Assembly (NCBI RefSeq): GCF_021272345.1
Contig: NZ_JAJSDQ010000003.1
Location: 310,001-374,000, forward strand
Direction: 5' to 3'
From: Ornithinimicrobium sediminis
GTDB lineage: Bacteria > Actinomycetota > Actinomycetes > Actinomycetales > Dermatophilaceae
DNA length: 64,000 nucleotides
Shown: positions 16,396 to 25,046 of the stretch, one piece after another
Layout: every line of letters starts with the position of its first letter
Numbering within the stretch: position 1 is the stretch's first letter
Notes under the pieces: generated by a model
What the model was told of the DNA's origin: nothing
Seen by the model: the letters and a program-made list of their open reading frames with translations, nothing else
Database searches by the model: none
Program-made: the position numbers and the translations under genes

Positions 16396-17034
16396 TCAGC
16401 TGCGTGCCGCAAGGACCTCGGCGCCGGGTCCCGTGAGTTCGCCGACGCCGCACGGCCGCCCGGAGGTCGCCAGCAGCAACGCGATGGCGCTGCCGCGCAC
16501 CGCCGGGCCCTCGCCGATGTGCTGGTCGACGTCCGAGGGGCACAGCCGCAGACCGTGGACCCGTTCCCTGCCACCCCCGATGCCGGCACCTGTGCGCGCC
16601 AGGTAGGACAGGGCGGTCATGACGTGCTCGGAGGGGTAGGTCGCGGCGATCCCCAGGGGGCGGCGGATGTCCTCACCGTGGACGTAGGCCTCAACCAGCC
16701 GGGTGGCCGGTGAGGCCGGTGGTGTGTCCGTGCGTCGTGTCACGGCCCGGAACGCTGCCAGGGTCTGCTGCGGGTCGCTGGCCCGGTGTCGTCTCACTCC
16801 CTGGTCGTTGGCCCTGTCGAAGTCGAAACGCGCGGAGACCATCTGACGCACGAAGCCCACTCGGGTCGTCGTCGCCGAGTCCACCAGGTGCGCGAGGGCA
16901 TCGTGGACCGACCAGCCTGGGCACAGCGACCCGGTGGACCACTGCTCACCCGTGAGGCCCTCCAGGTCACCCACCAGCAGGCGTCGCTCGTCGTGCACGG
17001 CCTCCCACACGGCAGTGCGGTCGCGTCCGGTCAC
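16396..17034 (-). CDS. Maleylpyruvate isomerase/DinB-like mycothiol-dependent family protein
   Basis: This 212-residue protein has the MDMPI N-terminal DinB fold: WEAVHDERRLLVGDLEGLTG, then LCPGWSVHDALAHLVDSA and VEAYVHGEDIRRPLGI. His residues in HDAL-HLV and VHGEDI correspond to the metal site. Members use mycothiol, the actinobacterial thiol, as cofactor or substrate. The GTG start at 17034 overlaps the stop of the flavodoxin gene, so the two are translationally coupled. The reaction cannot be predicted. Confidence 0.82.
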   Translation of the reverse strand: MTGRDRTAVWEAVHDERRLLVGDLEGLTGEQWSTGSLCPGWSVHDALAHLVDSATTTRVGFVRQMVSARFDFDRANDQGVRRHRASDPQQTLAAFRAVTRRTDTPPASPATRLVEAYVHGEDIRRPLGIAATYPSEHVMTALSYLARTGAGIGGGRERVHGLRLCPSDVDQHIGEGPAVRGSAIALLLATSGRPCGVGELTGPGAEVLAARS

Positions 17035-17570
17035 GGCGACGAGGTGTCGAGCTCGGCAGCGATCTGCTCGGCCCACAGCCTGATGGCCTCCCAGTCCCGG
17101 AAGTCGCCGCTCGGGAAGCTCTCGCGTGCTGCGGGCATATGGCGGGTCAGCCGTTCGCCGATGCCGATCGGTGGTGCCTCGGGGTCGTAGGCGCCGAAGA
17201 AGACCTGCTCACCGCGTGGCTTCAGCAGCTCGGTGAGCTCCTCGAGCTCCTTGGGCCGAGTCGCCACGAGGACGTCGTTGCCCTCGGGGTCGACGCGGTC
17301 GGTGCCGAGCGGTCCGCTGCTGAACAGCCAGACCGGCCGGGAGGACAGCTCGGCCCGGTGCTTCTTGGCGAAGCGCACGGCGGGTGTGAGCCAGTGGAAC
17401 ATGTATGCCGCTCCGCCGAGGACGACCGCGTCGTACTCCTCGAGGCGCCCGACCTCCTCGACGGACCTGGCCTCTGCCGTCAGGCCGCGGTCGGCCAGGG
17501 TGGCGGCGATGTGTTCGGCGATCCCGGCAGTCGCACCGTGCCGGGTGGCGTAGGCCACGAGGACTCTCAT
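17031..17570 (-). CDS. Flavodoxin-domain protein (HemG-like)
   Basis: This 179-residue protein has an N-terminal FMN-binding loop in MRVLVAYATRHGATAGIAEH, followed by YDAVVLGGAAYMFHWLTPAV and RPVWLFSSGPLGTD. The arrangement matches flavodoxin-domain proteins related to the menaquinone-dependent protoporphyrinogen oxidase HemG. In actinobacteria these are usually general redox proteins, and no heme genes are nearby. It is immediately upstream of, and overlaps, the mycothiol-dependent family gene. The preceding membrane-protein reading frame is continuous with it, so the ATG at 17570 was chosen from the FMN motif. Confidence 0.82.
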   Translation of the reverse strand: MRVLVAYATRHGATAGIAEHIAATLADRGLTAEARSVEEVGRLEEYDAVVLGGAAYMFHWLTPAVRFAKKHRAELSSRPVWLFSSGPLGTDRVDPEGNDVLVATRPKELEELTELLKPRGEQVFFGAYDPEAPPIGIGERLTRHMPAARESFPSGDFRDWEAIRLWAEQIAAELDTSSP

Positions 17571-17629
17571 GGGTTCTCCCTCTTCCGTGTGTGGGGTGAC
17601 GGGTGTGATGTCGTCCGCGTTCTCCCACG

Positions 17630-18186
17630 GCGACGAACAGGACTCCCCAGGTCCTGGTGGCGGTCCCGCCGAGGAGGCCGAGGGACCCAGGGGCGCCGGG
17701 GAGGAGCGAGGACGAGGCCCCGACGGTGACTGCGCCGAGCCCGGCGCCAGGAAGCAGGACGGGCCGCCGGCCCGGGCGGCGCTGAGCAGCACGGCTGCGG
17801 AGCCGAACCCCACCGCCGTGACGAGCAGGGTCAGTCCCGCCTCCGCGAGGCTCCACGTGCTGCGCGGGGGCAGGAGCCCTGGCGGCTGCGGATGCAGGGC
17901 CCAGAGCACGGACGCCGCTGCGGCCAGCACCGCACCCCCGGCCAACGGCTCCACCCGGCCGCCCAGCAACCCGCACACGGTGAGGGGCAACGAAGCCCGC
18001 ACCGGTCATCGCGCCGAGCGCGAAGAAGCTGAGATCGCCCACCGACGTGGTCTCGGTGTCGTCCGGATCCACCCCCCACAACGACAGCGTCAGGACCGTG
18101 ACACCGACGAAGAGGGGCCAGGTGAGGGCCGACCAGAGCACCCAGGCCACGCGGGCCGGTCGTCGACGGTCGAGCTGTGCCTCCAC
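17630..18186 (-). pseudogene. Probable frameshifted multi-helix membrane protein
   Basis: Starting from GTG at 18186, one frame encodes ARVAWVLWSALTWPLFVGVT and GDLSFFALGAMTGAGFV and then turns into low-complexity Arg/Gly. A second frame, open from about 18005, continues with LPLTVCGLLGGRVEPLAGGA, AAAASVLWAL and LTLLVTAVGFGSAAVLLSAA, a natural continuation of hydrophobic helices. After about 17780 the first frame again looks protein-like (TRTWGVLFVAVGE). The simplest reading is one membrane protein with one or two single-base indels. No family is recognised. The boundaries are approximate. Confidence 0.45.
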
Positions 18187-18325
18187 CTGCCACCCCCGCT
18201 CCGCAATCCGGCGTGAGCCGTGGCCTCCCCCGCCGTTTCTCACGCTAGCAGGAAGGCCGGCTGCGCAGGGGCGGTCGTGCTGTGGTCTCTGGACACGGGG
18301 ATGTGGGAGGGCCCATGCTCGAGGG

Positions 18326-18688
18326 GTGAGCACCGCACAGGGGTCGGGGCCGGAGGCCACACTGAGGGTCGAGCTCGAGGACGCCGGGACCCGCCGAGGG
18401 GGGGTCAGCACCCTGGGTCTGCTGTCCGGGGCGATGCAGCAGTGGCACTGCGTCGGCATGCTCGGTGACGAGGTGCGGTACGAGAGCCACCCCTTCTCCG
18501 CGCCGTACAGCTGGGGGCACCTGCCGCTGGGGCGCACCATGCTGCCGCGCAACGAGTGGGCTCCCGGGATGGACGACGCGCTCGACGCGCCACGCCGTGA
18601 GATCACGGGCGACGGCTGGGTGCTGGTCGGCCACGGTGAGCAGGAGTGGGAAGACAGCTACCGGCCGGTCACCGGCGCCGAGGCATGA
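18326..18688 (+). CDS. Hypothetical protein coupled to a VOC protein
   Basis: This 120-residue soluble protein has no recognised domain. It begins GTG with GAGGG before it. Visible segments are LRVELEDAGTRRGGVSTLGL, GAMQQWHCVGMLGDEVRYES and a run of Trp/Pro positions (YSWGHLPLGRTMLPRNEWAP), which suggests a folded beta-rich domain. Its stop overlaps the ATG of the following VOC gene (ATGA), so the two products are probably made together. Codon use is typical of the genome. Confidence 0.55.
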   Translation: MSTAQGSGPEATLRVELEDAGTRRGGVSTLGLLSGAMQQWHCVGMLGDEVRYESHPFSAPYSWGHLPLGRTMLPRNEWAPGMDDALDAPRREITGDGWVLVGHGEQEWEDSYRPVTGAEA

Positions 18689-19122
18689 CGGTCCATCGCC
18701 TGGAGAACGTCGGCATCGTCGTTGACGACATCGACGCTGTGACGTCCTTCTTCGTCGAGCTCGGGCTCGTGGTCCAGGGAGAAGGGGTGGTGGAGGGCGA
18801 CTGGGTGGACGGTGTGGTGGGGCTCGAGGGCGTCCGGACGCAGGTCGTCATGCTGGAGACCTCGGACGGCCACGGACGGCTCGAGCTGATGAAGTTCCAC
18901 GCGCCGCAGGCCCACGCCGGCGACCGGCACGCGCCGCCGAACACACTGGGGATCCGCCGTCTCGCCTTTGCGGTGGACGACATCGATGGCGCCGTCTCCC
19001 GGCTGGAAGCACGGGGCACCAAGCTTCTCGGGAGGGTGGAGACCTATCAGGACAGTTACCGGCTCTGCTATGTGCGGGGCCCGGAGGGCATCATCGTCAT
19101 GCTGGCCCAGCAGTTGGGATGA
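18685..19122 (+). CDS. VOC (glyoxalase/bleomycin resistance) family protein
   Basis: This 145-residue protein is a two-repeat vicinal-oxygen-chelate fold. Repeat one begins VHRLENVGIVVDDIDAVTSF and holds metal-position candidates in LELMKFHAP. Repeat two begins GIRRLAFAVDDIDGAVSRLE and ends YVRGPEGIIVMLAQQ. The spacing fits a metal-binding lyase or dioxygenase-type VOC protein. ATG at 18685 overlaps the upstream gene's stop. The substrate is unknown. Confidence 0.85.
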   Translation: MTVHRLENVGIVVDDIDAVTSFFVELGLVVQGEGVVEGDWVDGVVGLEGVRTQVVMLETSDGHGRLELMKFHAPQAHAGDRHAPPNTLGIRRLAFAVDDIDGAVSRLEARGTKLLGRVETYQDSYRLCYVRGPEGIIVMLAQQLG

Positions 19123-19313
19123 CGCAAGAGCCTCACAGGTTTGATGCGAGCCTGATCTGCTGTGGCACAGATGTTTTGGATGGAGTCTCCAGTCGTCGAA
19201 ATGTCGCTTCCTATTCACCGGAGACCTTTCGAAGAATCGCTCGGAACCTTTCGCATACGGCATGTGCGGAGTAGTGTCGAGACACGGGGAAGCACAGAGA
19301 AGAGGAGAACGCC

Positions 19314-19598
19314 ATGCGTATCCGACGTGTCGCCGCCATCGCCGCGCTGCTGGTCCCGCTGTCTTTGGCCGGTCCCGCCGCCACCGCAGTCCCGGACGCG
19401 AAGCACGGGTCCTGTGAGCGCTTCGGTCAGTCCTGGGGCGCCTGGGCCCGGGGTGAGCTACCCCCTGAGTTCGGGAGTCCGGGCACGGTGATGCCCACAC
19501 TGTCGGGCAGCACCGCCGCACTCCTGCATGCCGAGATGACAACGGTGGTCGATGAAATTCCAGGGACGCCGTTCTGCGATCCGCACCCGCGGCACTAG
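19314..19598 (+). CDS. Small secreted protein
   Basis: This 94-residue protein has a clear Sec signal: MRIRRVAAIAALLVPLSLAG followed by PAATAVPDA with a likely cleavage after ATA. The mature part is about 65 residues with two Cys (in GSCERFGQ and TPFCDPH) that could form a disulfide. AGAGGAGAACGCC precedes the ATG. The upstream 180 bp are notably AT-richer than the rest of the window and contain two ACCTTTCG repeats. No family is recognised. Confidence 0.6.
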   Translation: MRIRRVAAIAALLVPLSLAGPAATAVPDAKHGSCERFGQSWGAWARGELPPEFGSPGTVMPTLSGSTAALLHAEMTTVVDEIPGTPFCDPHPRH

Positions 19599-19612
19599 TC
19601 CCGTAGGGGCTG

Positions 19613-20347
19613 GTGAGTCCCCAGAATTTGCAGGTGCGGGGCTCCCGGGCGTCGTGGTGCCCGTCCCGCGTCGTAGGTCGGTTGGGTGCCGTCCCGGCGG
19701 CCTTCCCGGAGCCGGCCGGTGAGCTCGCGGTGCACTGCAGCCAGCAACGGTCACAGGCCGGCGACGTCGCTCGCGAGCTGGCGGGGTCATCAAGACCTGC
19801 GCCTTCCGTGGCGCCATGCACCTGCTGACCCCCGAGCGCGGTGGTGACTACCTCGTCATGCGCGCCGCCAGCCGGATGTGGGAGCTGCCCAGCTGGCAGC
19901 AGCACGACGAGCTCACCACGTCGGACTGGCCCCGTCTGCGGCTTCAGCAGCGTGAGAGGGCCATCGGTGAAAGTGAACTTGCGCCGGTCGGGCCTGCCGG
20001 ACCTCGACGAGGCAGGGATGAGGCGTGTGCAGGCCTCCTTGCACACCTACGGCCCGACGACACCCGAGCAGGTGCACTACTGGCTGGGCGAGCCTAGGCG
20101 CTGGCCGCCGACGGCATACCTTCTCTGCTCCTGCATCACGACCTCGAGGTGCTCGAGGCCGCGCCCGCGTCGAGCACAACGGCAGGCCACCCCTGGTGGT
20201 CCTGGGAGGTCTCGTCTCTGGCACGTGGTCGCTCAGCGGTGACGCGATCGCGGTCACCTGGCGCGCCGAAGCGGGTCCTCTGCCTCAGGAGGCCTTGGGG
20301 CGAAAGGTCTGCGGCTGGCTGCGGTCGTCGGCCGTCCTCTCGAGCTG
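19613..20347 (+). pseudogene. Degraded winged-helix DNA-binding protein (PF06224 type)
   Basis: Fragments in three frames line up in order with winged-helix DNA-binding domain proteins of about 360 residues. They are GRLGAVPAAFPEPAGELAVH (near 19680), MHLLTPERGGDYLVMRAASR and MWELPSWQQHDEL (from 19816), GLPDLDEAGMRRVQASLHTY and GPTTPEQVHYWLGE (near 20000-20095), and GRPPLVVLGGLVSGTWSLSG (near 20185). The ancestral protein has more residues between these blocks, so both frameshifts and internal deletions are present. Related proteins include DNA interstrand-crosslink glycosylases. No intact start or continuous frame remains. Confidence 0.7.
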
Positions 20348-20525
20348 AGTGTGCAGAGTTCGTGAGGCGCAAGGGGCGGACGGTCCCAGAGTGTTCACCG
20401 GGACGCTGTGGGGGTGCCGTTGTGGGAGTGTCTCGGCGGGCCTATTCTCGGCGTCCAGGCCACCGTCACGTCCGACGCGGCTGTTCACCCCCAGGCCGTC
20501 ACCGGCCCGGAACGCGGAGGTAGTG

Positions 20526-23500
20526 ATGAGTCTCAGGTCCAGACTGCGCCGGATGGGGGTGGCCGTGGCGGCCGCGGCCCTGATGGCCTCGGGGTTGCCG
20601 GCGATCGGCGGGCTGACGGCGACGCCGTCGGCCGCGGTCTCGCCGGATGTCGTGATCAGCCAGGTCTACGGCGGCGGCGGCAACTCCGGCGCTGTCTACA
20701 CCCACGACTTCGTAGAGCTCTTCAACCGCGGGACGACCACGGTGAGCCTGGACGGCAGGTCCGTGCAGTATGCGAGTGCCACCGGCTCGGGCAACTTCGC
20801 CCCATCCGCCCTGCTCTCCGGCTCGCTGGCACCGGGTCAGCGGTACCTCGTGCAGATGGCTGCGGGCGCGGGCTCGGGTGAGCCGCTCCCGACCCCGGAC
20901 GCGACGGGCACCGCCGCGATGGCAGCCACGTCGGGCAAGGTCGCCCTGGTCGACAGCACCGCCGGGCTGGCCTGCAACGGCAGCTCCGGCGCGGCGTGCA
21001 GCCCCGACCAGCTGGCCCTCATCCGCGACCTCGTCGGCTACGGCAACGCCAACTTCTTCGAGGGCTCCGGCGCCGCACCGACCCTCACCAACAGCACCGC
21101 GGTCATCCGGGCCGACGGCGGGTGCACCGACACCGACAACAACAGCGCCGACTTCACGGCAGGCGCACCGGCCCCGGGCAGCTCCAGCTCGCCGCTGACA
21201 CCCTGTGACGGGGAGCCGGTCGACCTGCCCCCGGTGGTGTCCTGCCCCGGCACCCTGGTCGCTCCCTTCGACGCCGGGGCCACGGCCACGGTCAGCGCCA
21301 CGGACGACAACGACGCCATCGGCTCCATCGCCATCACCTCCGAGCCGGTCGCCGGTGTGACCTTGGAGGACGTCGACCTCGCCGCCGGCACCGCCGAGCT
21401 GACCGTCGACCCGGCGGCTGCGCCGGGCACCTACGACGTGGCCATCGCCTTCGCCACCGACGCGGCCGAGCCGCAGACCTCCACCTGCACGGTGACGGTC
21501 ACGGTGCAGGACGAGCCCACCATCACCCTGATCTCCGAGGTCCAGGGCTCGGGCGAGGAGAGCCCGCTCGTCGGCACCACGGTGACCGTCGACGGCATCG
21601 TCACCAGCCTCTTCACCTCCAGGGACGTGCTCGACGGCTTCTTCGTGCAGGAGGAGGACGCCGACGCCGACACCGACCCGGCCACCTCCGAGGGCGTCTT
21701 CGTGTTCTGCCGTGGCACCTGCACCGACCTGGAGGTCGGTGACCAGGCCCGGGTGACCGGCAGGGTCAACGAGTTCTTCGGTATGACGCAGGTCTCCGCC
21801 AACACGGCCGGCGGAGACATCCAGGTCGTCTCCAGCGGCAACGCGCTGCCGAGTGCGACCGAGGTCGCGCTGCCGGCTGACGGCTCCACCCGCGCCGAGC
21901 CCACCTTCGAGCCCACCGAGGGCATGGTCGTGACCTTCCCGGACAGGCTCGTGGTCAGCGAGTACTTCGAGCTGGCCCGCTACGGCCAGCTGGTGCTCAC
22001 CGCTGACGAGCGGCCCTACCAGTTCACCCACCTGAACGAGCCCAGCGTCTCCGGATACCAGGAGTTCCTCACCGACCTCAGCACCCGGCGCATCATCCTG
22101 GACGACGACAACAACGACCAGAACGACGCCACCTCCGGCCCGGACTCCGACGAGCCCTACCCCTGGCCCCTGGGCGGCCTCTCGGTCGACAACCGCATCC
22201 GGGGCGGCGACTACGTCGAGGACCTCACCGGCGTGCTGCACTACTCGTTCGCCGGGCAGAGCGGCACCGATGCGTGGCGGATCCGGCCGATCGACGGAGT
22301 GGACTACACCTTCGAGGAGGCCAACGCCGCACCGGAGTCGCCGGAGGACGTGGGTGGCCGGCTGACCGTCGCGAGCTACAACGTGCTCAACTACTTCGCC
22401 ACCATCGACACCACGGCGTCCGGCAGCTCGGGTCCGTGTGGGCCCTCCGGGACGTTGGACTGCCGTGGCGCCGACTCCGAGAAGGAGCGAGTGCGCCAGC
22501 TCACCAAGATCGTGGCCGGCCTGGAGGAGATCGACGCCGACGTCGCCGGTCTGATCGAGATCGAGAACGACGAGGGCATGGCCACGGAGCAGATCGTCGA
22601 GGCGCTCAACGAGACCACTGCGCCGGGCACCTACGACGCCGTCGACACCGGCTACATCGGGACCGACGCGATCAAGGTCGCGCTGGTCTACCAGCCGGGC
22701 TCCGTCAGGCCGGTCGGGGACTACGAGATCTTCGACAGCAGCGACGACCCGCGCTTCGACGACACCAGGAACCGGCCGGTGCTCATCCAGACGTTCGAGG
22801 AGAACGCCACGGGCGCCCGGTTCACCGTCGCGGTCAACCACCTCAAGTCCAAGGGGTCGCCCTGTGACGCCGTCGGTGACCCCGACCTCGGTGACGGTCA
22901 GGCCAACTGCAACCTGACGCGCACCATGGCTGCCGAGGCACTGGCGGACTACCTGGCCACCGACCCCACCGGCAGCGGTGACCCGGACCTCCTCGTCATG
23001 GGCGACCTCAACGCCTACGCCAAGGAGGACCCCATCCGTGCGCTCGAGGCTGCGGGCTACACCGACCTGCTCGCCGCGTTCGACGGTGACGACGTCTACA
23101 CCTACGTGTTCGACGGGCAGCTCGGCTACCTGGACATCGCGCTGGCCAACGCCGACCTCGTCGGCCAGGTGACCGGAGCGACGGCGTGGAACATCAACGC
23201 CGACGAGGTGCCGCTGTTCGACTACAACGACGACGTGCGTGACGTCGGTGAGGCCCCGTTCGAGCGTGAGTCGTCGGCCCTGCCGCTCTACGCGCCCGAC
23301 GAGCTCCGCTCGAGCGACCACGACCCCGTGGTCGTCGGGCTGGATCTCGTCAGCCCCTGGACGGCGGTCAGCGACCTGCGCGAGACCCTGGCGGGGATGG
23401 ACGTCCAGCGAGGTGTGAAGAACGCGCTAGACGCGAAGCTGCGGTCCGCCCTGGCGGACCTCAAGGCCGACGAGGACGCCGCGGCGTGCGAGAGCCTCGG

Positions 23501-23609
23501 GTCGTTCCTCAACCTGCTGAGCGCGCAGACAGGCAAGAAGGTCTCCGAGGCCGACGCCGTCGTCCTGCGGGAGGAGGCAGAGCGGGCCCGCGAGATGCTC
23601 GGCTGCTGA
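20526..23609 (+). CDS. ExeM/NucH-type secreted endonuclease
   Basis: This 1027-residue secreted nuclease has a signal peptide (residues 1-35, MGVAVAAAALMASGLPAIGG). A lamin-tail domain follows (VVISQVYGGGGNSGAVYTHD, about 40-200), then an Ig-like segment near 235-320 and an OB-fold region (ISEVQGSGEESPLVGTTVTV). The endonuclease/exonuclease/phosphatase domain spans about 610-940 and shows VASYNVLNYF, GLIEIENDEG, AVNHLKSKGSPCD, VMGDLNAYAKEDP and SSDHDPVVV. The last 80 residues (SDLRETLAGMDVQRGVKNAL) resemble a FIMAH helical domain. GGAGGTAGTG precedes the ATG. It should digest extracellular DNA. No sortase signal is seen, so release or FIMAH-mediated binding is likely. Confidence 0.9.
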   Translation: MSLRSRLRRMGVAVAAAALMASGLPAIGGLTATPSAAVSPDVVISQVYGGGGNSGAVYTHDFVELFNRGTTTVSLDGRSVQYASATGSGNFAPSALLSGSLAPGQRYLVQMAAGAGSGEPLPTPDATGTAAMAATSGKVALVDSTAGLACNGSSGAACSPDQLALIRDLVGYGNANFFEGSGAAPTLTNSTAVIRADGGCTDTDNNSADFTAGAPAPGSSSSPLTPCDGEPVDLPPVVSCPGTLVAPFDAGATATVSATDDNDAIGSIAITSEPVAGVTLEDVDLAAGTAELTVDPAAAPGTYDVAIAFATDAAEPQTSTCTVTVTVQDEPTITLISEVQGSGEESPLVGTTVTVDGIVTSLFTSRDVLDGFFVQEEDADADTDPATSEGVFVFCRGTCTDLEVGDQARVTGRVNEFFGMTQVSANTAGGDIQVVSSGNALPSATEVALPADGSTRAEPTFEPTEGMVVTFPDRLVVSEYFELARYGQLVLTADERPYQFTHLNEPSVSGYQEFLTDLSTRRIILDDDNNDQNDATSGPDSDEPYPWPLGGLSVDNRIRGGDYVEDLTGVLHYSFAGQSGTDAWRIRPIDGVDYTFEEANAAPESPEDVGGRLTVASYNVLNYFATIDTTASGSSGPCGPSGTLDCRGADSEKERVRQLTKIVAGLEEIDADVAGLIEIENDEGMATEQIVEALNETTAPGTYDAVDTGYIGTDAIKVALVYQPGSVRPVGDYEIFDSSDDPRFDDTRNRPVLIQTFEENATGARFTVAVNHLKSKGSPCDAVGDPDLGDGQANCNLTRTMAAEALADYLATDPTGSGDPDLLVMGDLNAYAKEDPIRALEAAGYTDLLAAFDGDDVYTYVFDGQLGYLDIALANADLVGQVTGATAWNINADEVPLFDYNDDVRDVGEAPFERESSALPLYAPDELRSSDHDPVVVGLDLVSPWTAVSDLRETLAGMDVQRGVKNALDAKLRSALADLKADEDAAACESLGSFLNLLSAQTGKKVSEADAVVLREEAERAREMLGC

Positions 23610-23628
23610 ACGAAGGCACGGCGCGCGC

Positions 23629-23668
23629 CGCCGGGTGGCTCCAGTCCGAGGGTTGGAGCCACCCGGCG
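23629..23668. terminator. Terminator after the secreted nuclease gene
   Basis: A perfect 15-bp stem CGCCGGGTGGCTCCA at 23629-23643 pairs with 23654-23668 across a 10-nt loop. It starts 20 bp after the nuclease stop and can also serve the convergent VOC gene. Confidence 0.85.
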
Positions 23669-23765
23669 ACCTCGTCGGTGCCGGCAGCACGTGGCCGGGT
23701 GGCCCCCGGCGCAGGAGCACCACGGCGAGAACATCGGTGACACCCCGACGACGTCCTGACCGGGC

Positions 23766-24126
23766 TCAGTCCGGTGAGGCCTCCACCACGCAGAACTCGT
23801 TGCCCTTCCGGGTCGGTGAGGGTGCGCCAGTGCGCTCCCCACTCCCGCTTCTCGTGCACCACGGCAGCACCGAGCTCGACGAGCCGGGCCGTCTCGGCGT
23901 CCAGGTCGTCGGTGCGGAAGTCCAGGTGCAGCCGGTTCTTGGCCGTCTTGCCCTTGGGCACCCGGAAGAAGAGCCACCCGGCGGCACCCTCGCCGCGCCC
24001 GGCGAGCGTCGCGAGCTCCGCGCTGGCTCGGGGGTCGACCTCGAGGTCGAGCGATTTGCCCCAGAACGTGGCCAGGCGCGCGGCGTCACCGCAGTCGACC
24101 GTGATGTGGACCAGCTCCAGACTCAT
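23766..24126 (-). pseudogene. VOC family protein with a 1-base C-terminal frameshift
   Basis: The frame from ATG 24126 encodes SLELVHITVDCGDAARLATF, LHLDFRTDDLDAETARLVEL and GAHWRTLTDPEG, typical of glyoxalase-like VOC proteins of about 120 residues. At DPEG the frame leaves the family and runs on, through the terminator, to 23509. The normal ending NEFCVVEASPD followed by TGA at 23766 lies in the next frame. One extra G in the GGGC run near 23802 explains it. The gene is either truncated in function or mis-sequenced; an intact protein would have 119 residues. Confidence 0.75.
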
Positions 24127-24195
24127 GACGCCCATCCTGCCGCGCCACCCCGCCCCGGCGCGGGTCGGACCCTCGCCGGCACGGACAGCGACGTG

Positions 24196-24699
24196 TCAGG
24201 CGTCGGCCCGCTGCTCCTCCAGGATCGCGTCGATCTGCCCGACGGCCAGCCGCAGACCCTCGTCCATCCCCATCTGCACCAGGCGTTCCATGTCCTCGAC
24301 GGTGGCGAAGGTGCTGCTGATGACCATGCGCGTGCCACCCTCGGGGCGCTCCTGCACGCTCACCGAGCTGCGGGATGCCGGCATCCCGGCGTCGGGGGTG
24401 CCGCTGGCGTCGGCGAAGTAGTCCTCGAACGCCAGGTGGTGCGGCGGCTCGACGGACTCCACGGTCCAGCCGCCGTGGTATCGCTCACCCTCCGGGCTGG
24501 TCATGTAGTAGGTGACCCCTCCGCCCGGCCGAAGGTCGTGGTCGACCACGGTCGCGGGGTAGGTCGGCGGCCCCCACCACCGCTCCAGCAGCCGGGGGTC
24601 CTCCCACAGCCGCCACACCTCCTGCGCGGATGCCGCGAAGTCGGCGGTGAGGGTGAGGGTCCTGCTCTCGGTGTCCTTGCGGACGTCGGTGACGGTCAT
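24196..24699 (-). CDS. SRPBCC/AHSA1-type protein (cassette 1)
   Basis: This 167-residue START-like domain protein contains SAQEVWRLWEDPRLLERWWG, PATVVDHDLRPGGGVTYYMT and HLAFEDYFAD, the AHSA1 pattern of helix-grip proteins that bind hydrophobic ligands. The last third has VSVQERPEGGTRMVISSTFA. ATG 24699 overlaps the stop of the ArsR gene by 4 bp. ArsR-SRPBCC pairs are common in actinobacteria; the regulator probably controls this protein. The ligand is unknown. A second such cassette lies at 36.3-37.2 kb. Confidence 0.86.
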   Translation of the reverse strand: MTVTDVRKDTESRTLTLTADFAASAQEVWRLWEDPRLLERWWGPPTYPATVVDHDLRPGGGVTYYMTSPEGERYHGGWTVESVEPPHHLAFEDYFADASGTPDAGMPASRSSVSVQERPEGGTRMVISSTFATVEDMERLVQMGMDEGLRLAVGQIDAILEEQRADA

Positions 24700-25046
24700 G
24701 TCGTGCCTTCTCTCGTGACGTCGGCGAGCACCTCGCCGAACCGGTCGAGGCGGCTGTGCCAGAGGTCCTCCAGCCGCCGGAGTACGAGGTCGGCCTCCCG
24801 CACGGCGTCGATGTCGCCGCGCACGAGCTGCTCGCGCCCTCGTCTCTGCTTCGTCACCAGCCCGGCCCGCTCCAGCACGGCCACGTGCTTCTGGACGGCG
24901 GCGAAGCTCATGGGGTAGTCGCGGGCCAGCGCCGACACCGAGTGCTCGCCGACGAGGCTGCGCACCACGATGTCGCGTCGCGTGGGGTCGGAGAGGGCGT
25001 GGAAGATGCGGTCCACCCGGTCCTGCCGCTCCTGAACTACAACCAT
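24696..25046 (-). CDS. ArsR/SmtB family regulator (cassette 1)
   Basis: This 116-residue winged-helix repressor contains VDRIFHALSDPTRRDIVVRS, then LVGEHSVSALARDYPMSFAA and VQKHVAVLERAGLVTKQRRG. The metal-site Cys residues of classical ArsR are absent, so it likely belongs to the SdpR-like non-metal group. I chose ATG 25046, which lies inside the palindromic operator TACAACC-N4-GGTTGTA, an arrangement that points to autoregulation. The ORF could extend upstream, but that sequence is not family-like. It overlaps the SRPBCC gene. Confidence 0.87.
   Translation of the reverse strand: MVVVQERQDRVDRIFHALSDPTRRDIVVRSLVGEHSVSALARDYPMSFAAVQKHVAVLERAGLVTKQRRGREQLVRGDIDAVREADLVLRRLEDLWHSRLDRFGEVLADVTREGTT

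Noticed and set aside
20499-23321. A 940-codon minus-strand ORF across the nuclease gene
   Set aside because: It is an antisense shadow of a GC-rich gene, with Val/Gly/Arg bias and no recognisable domain.
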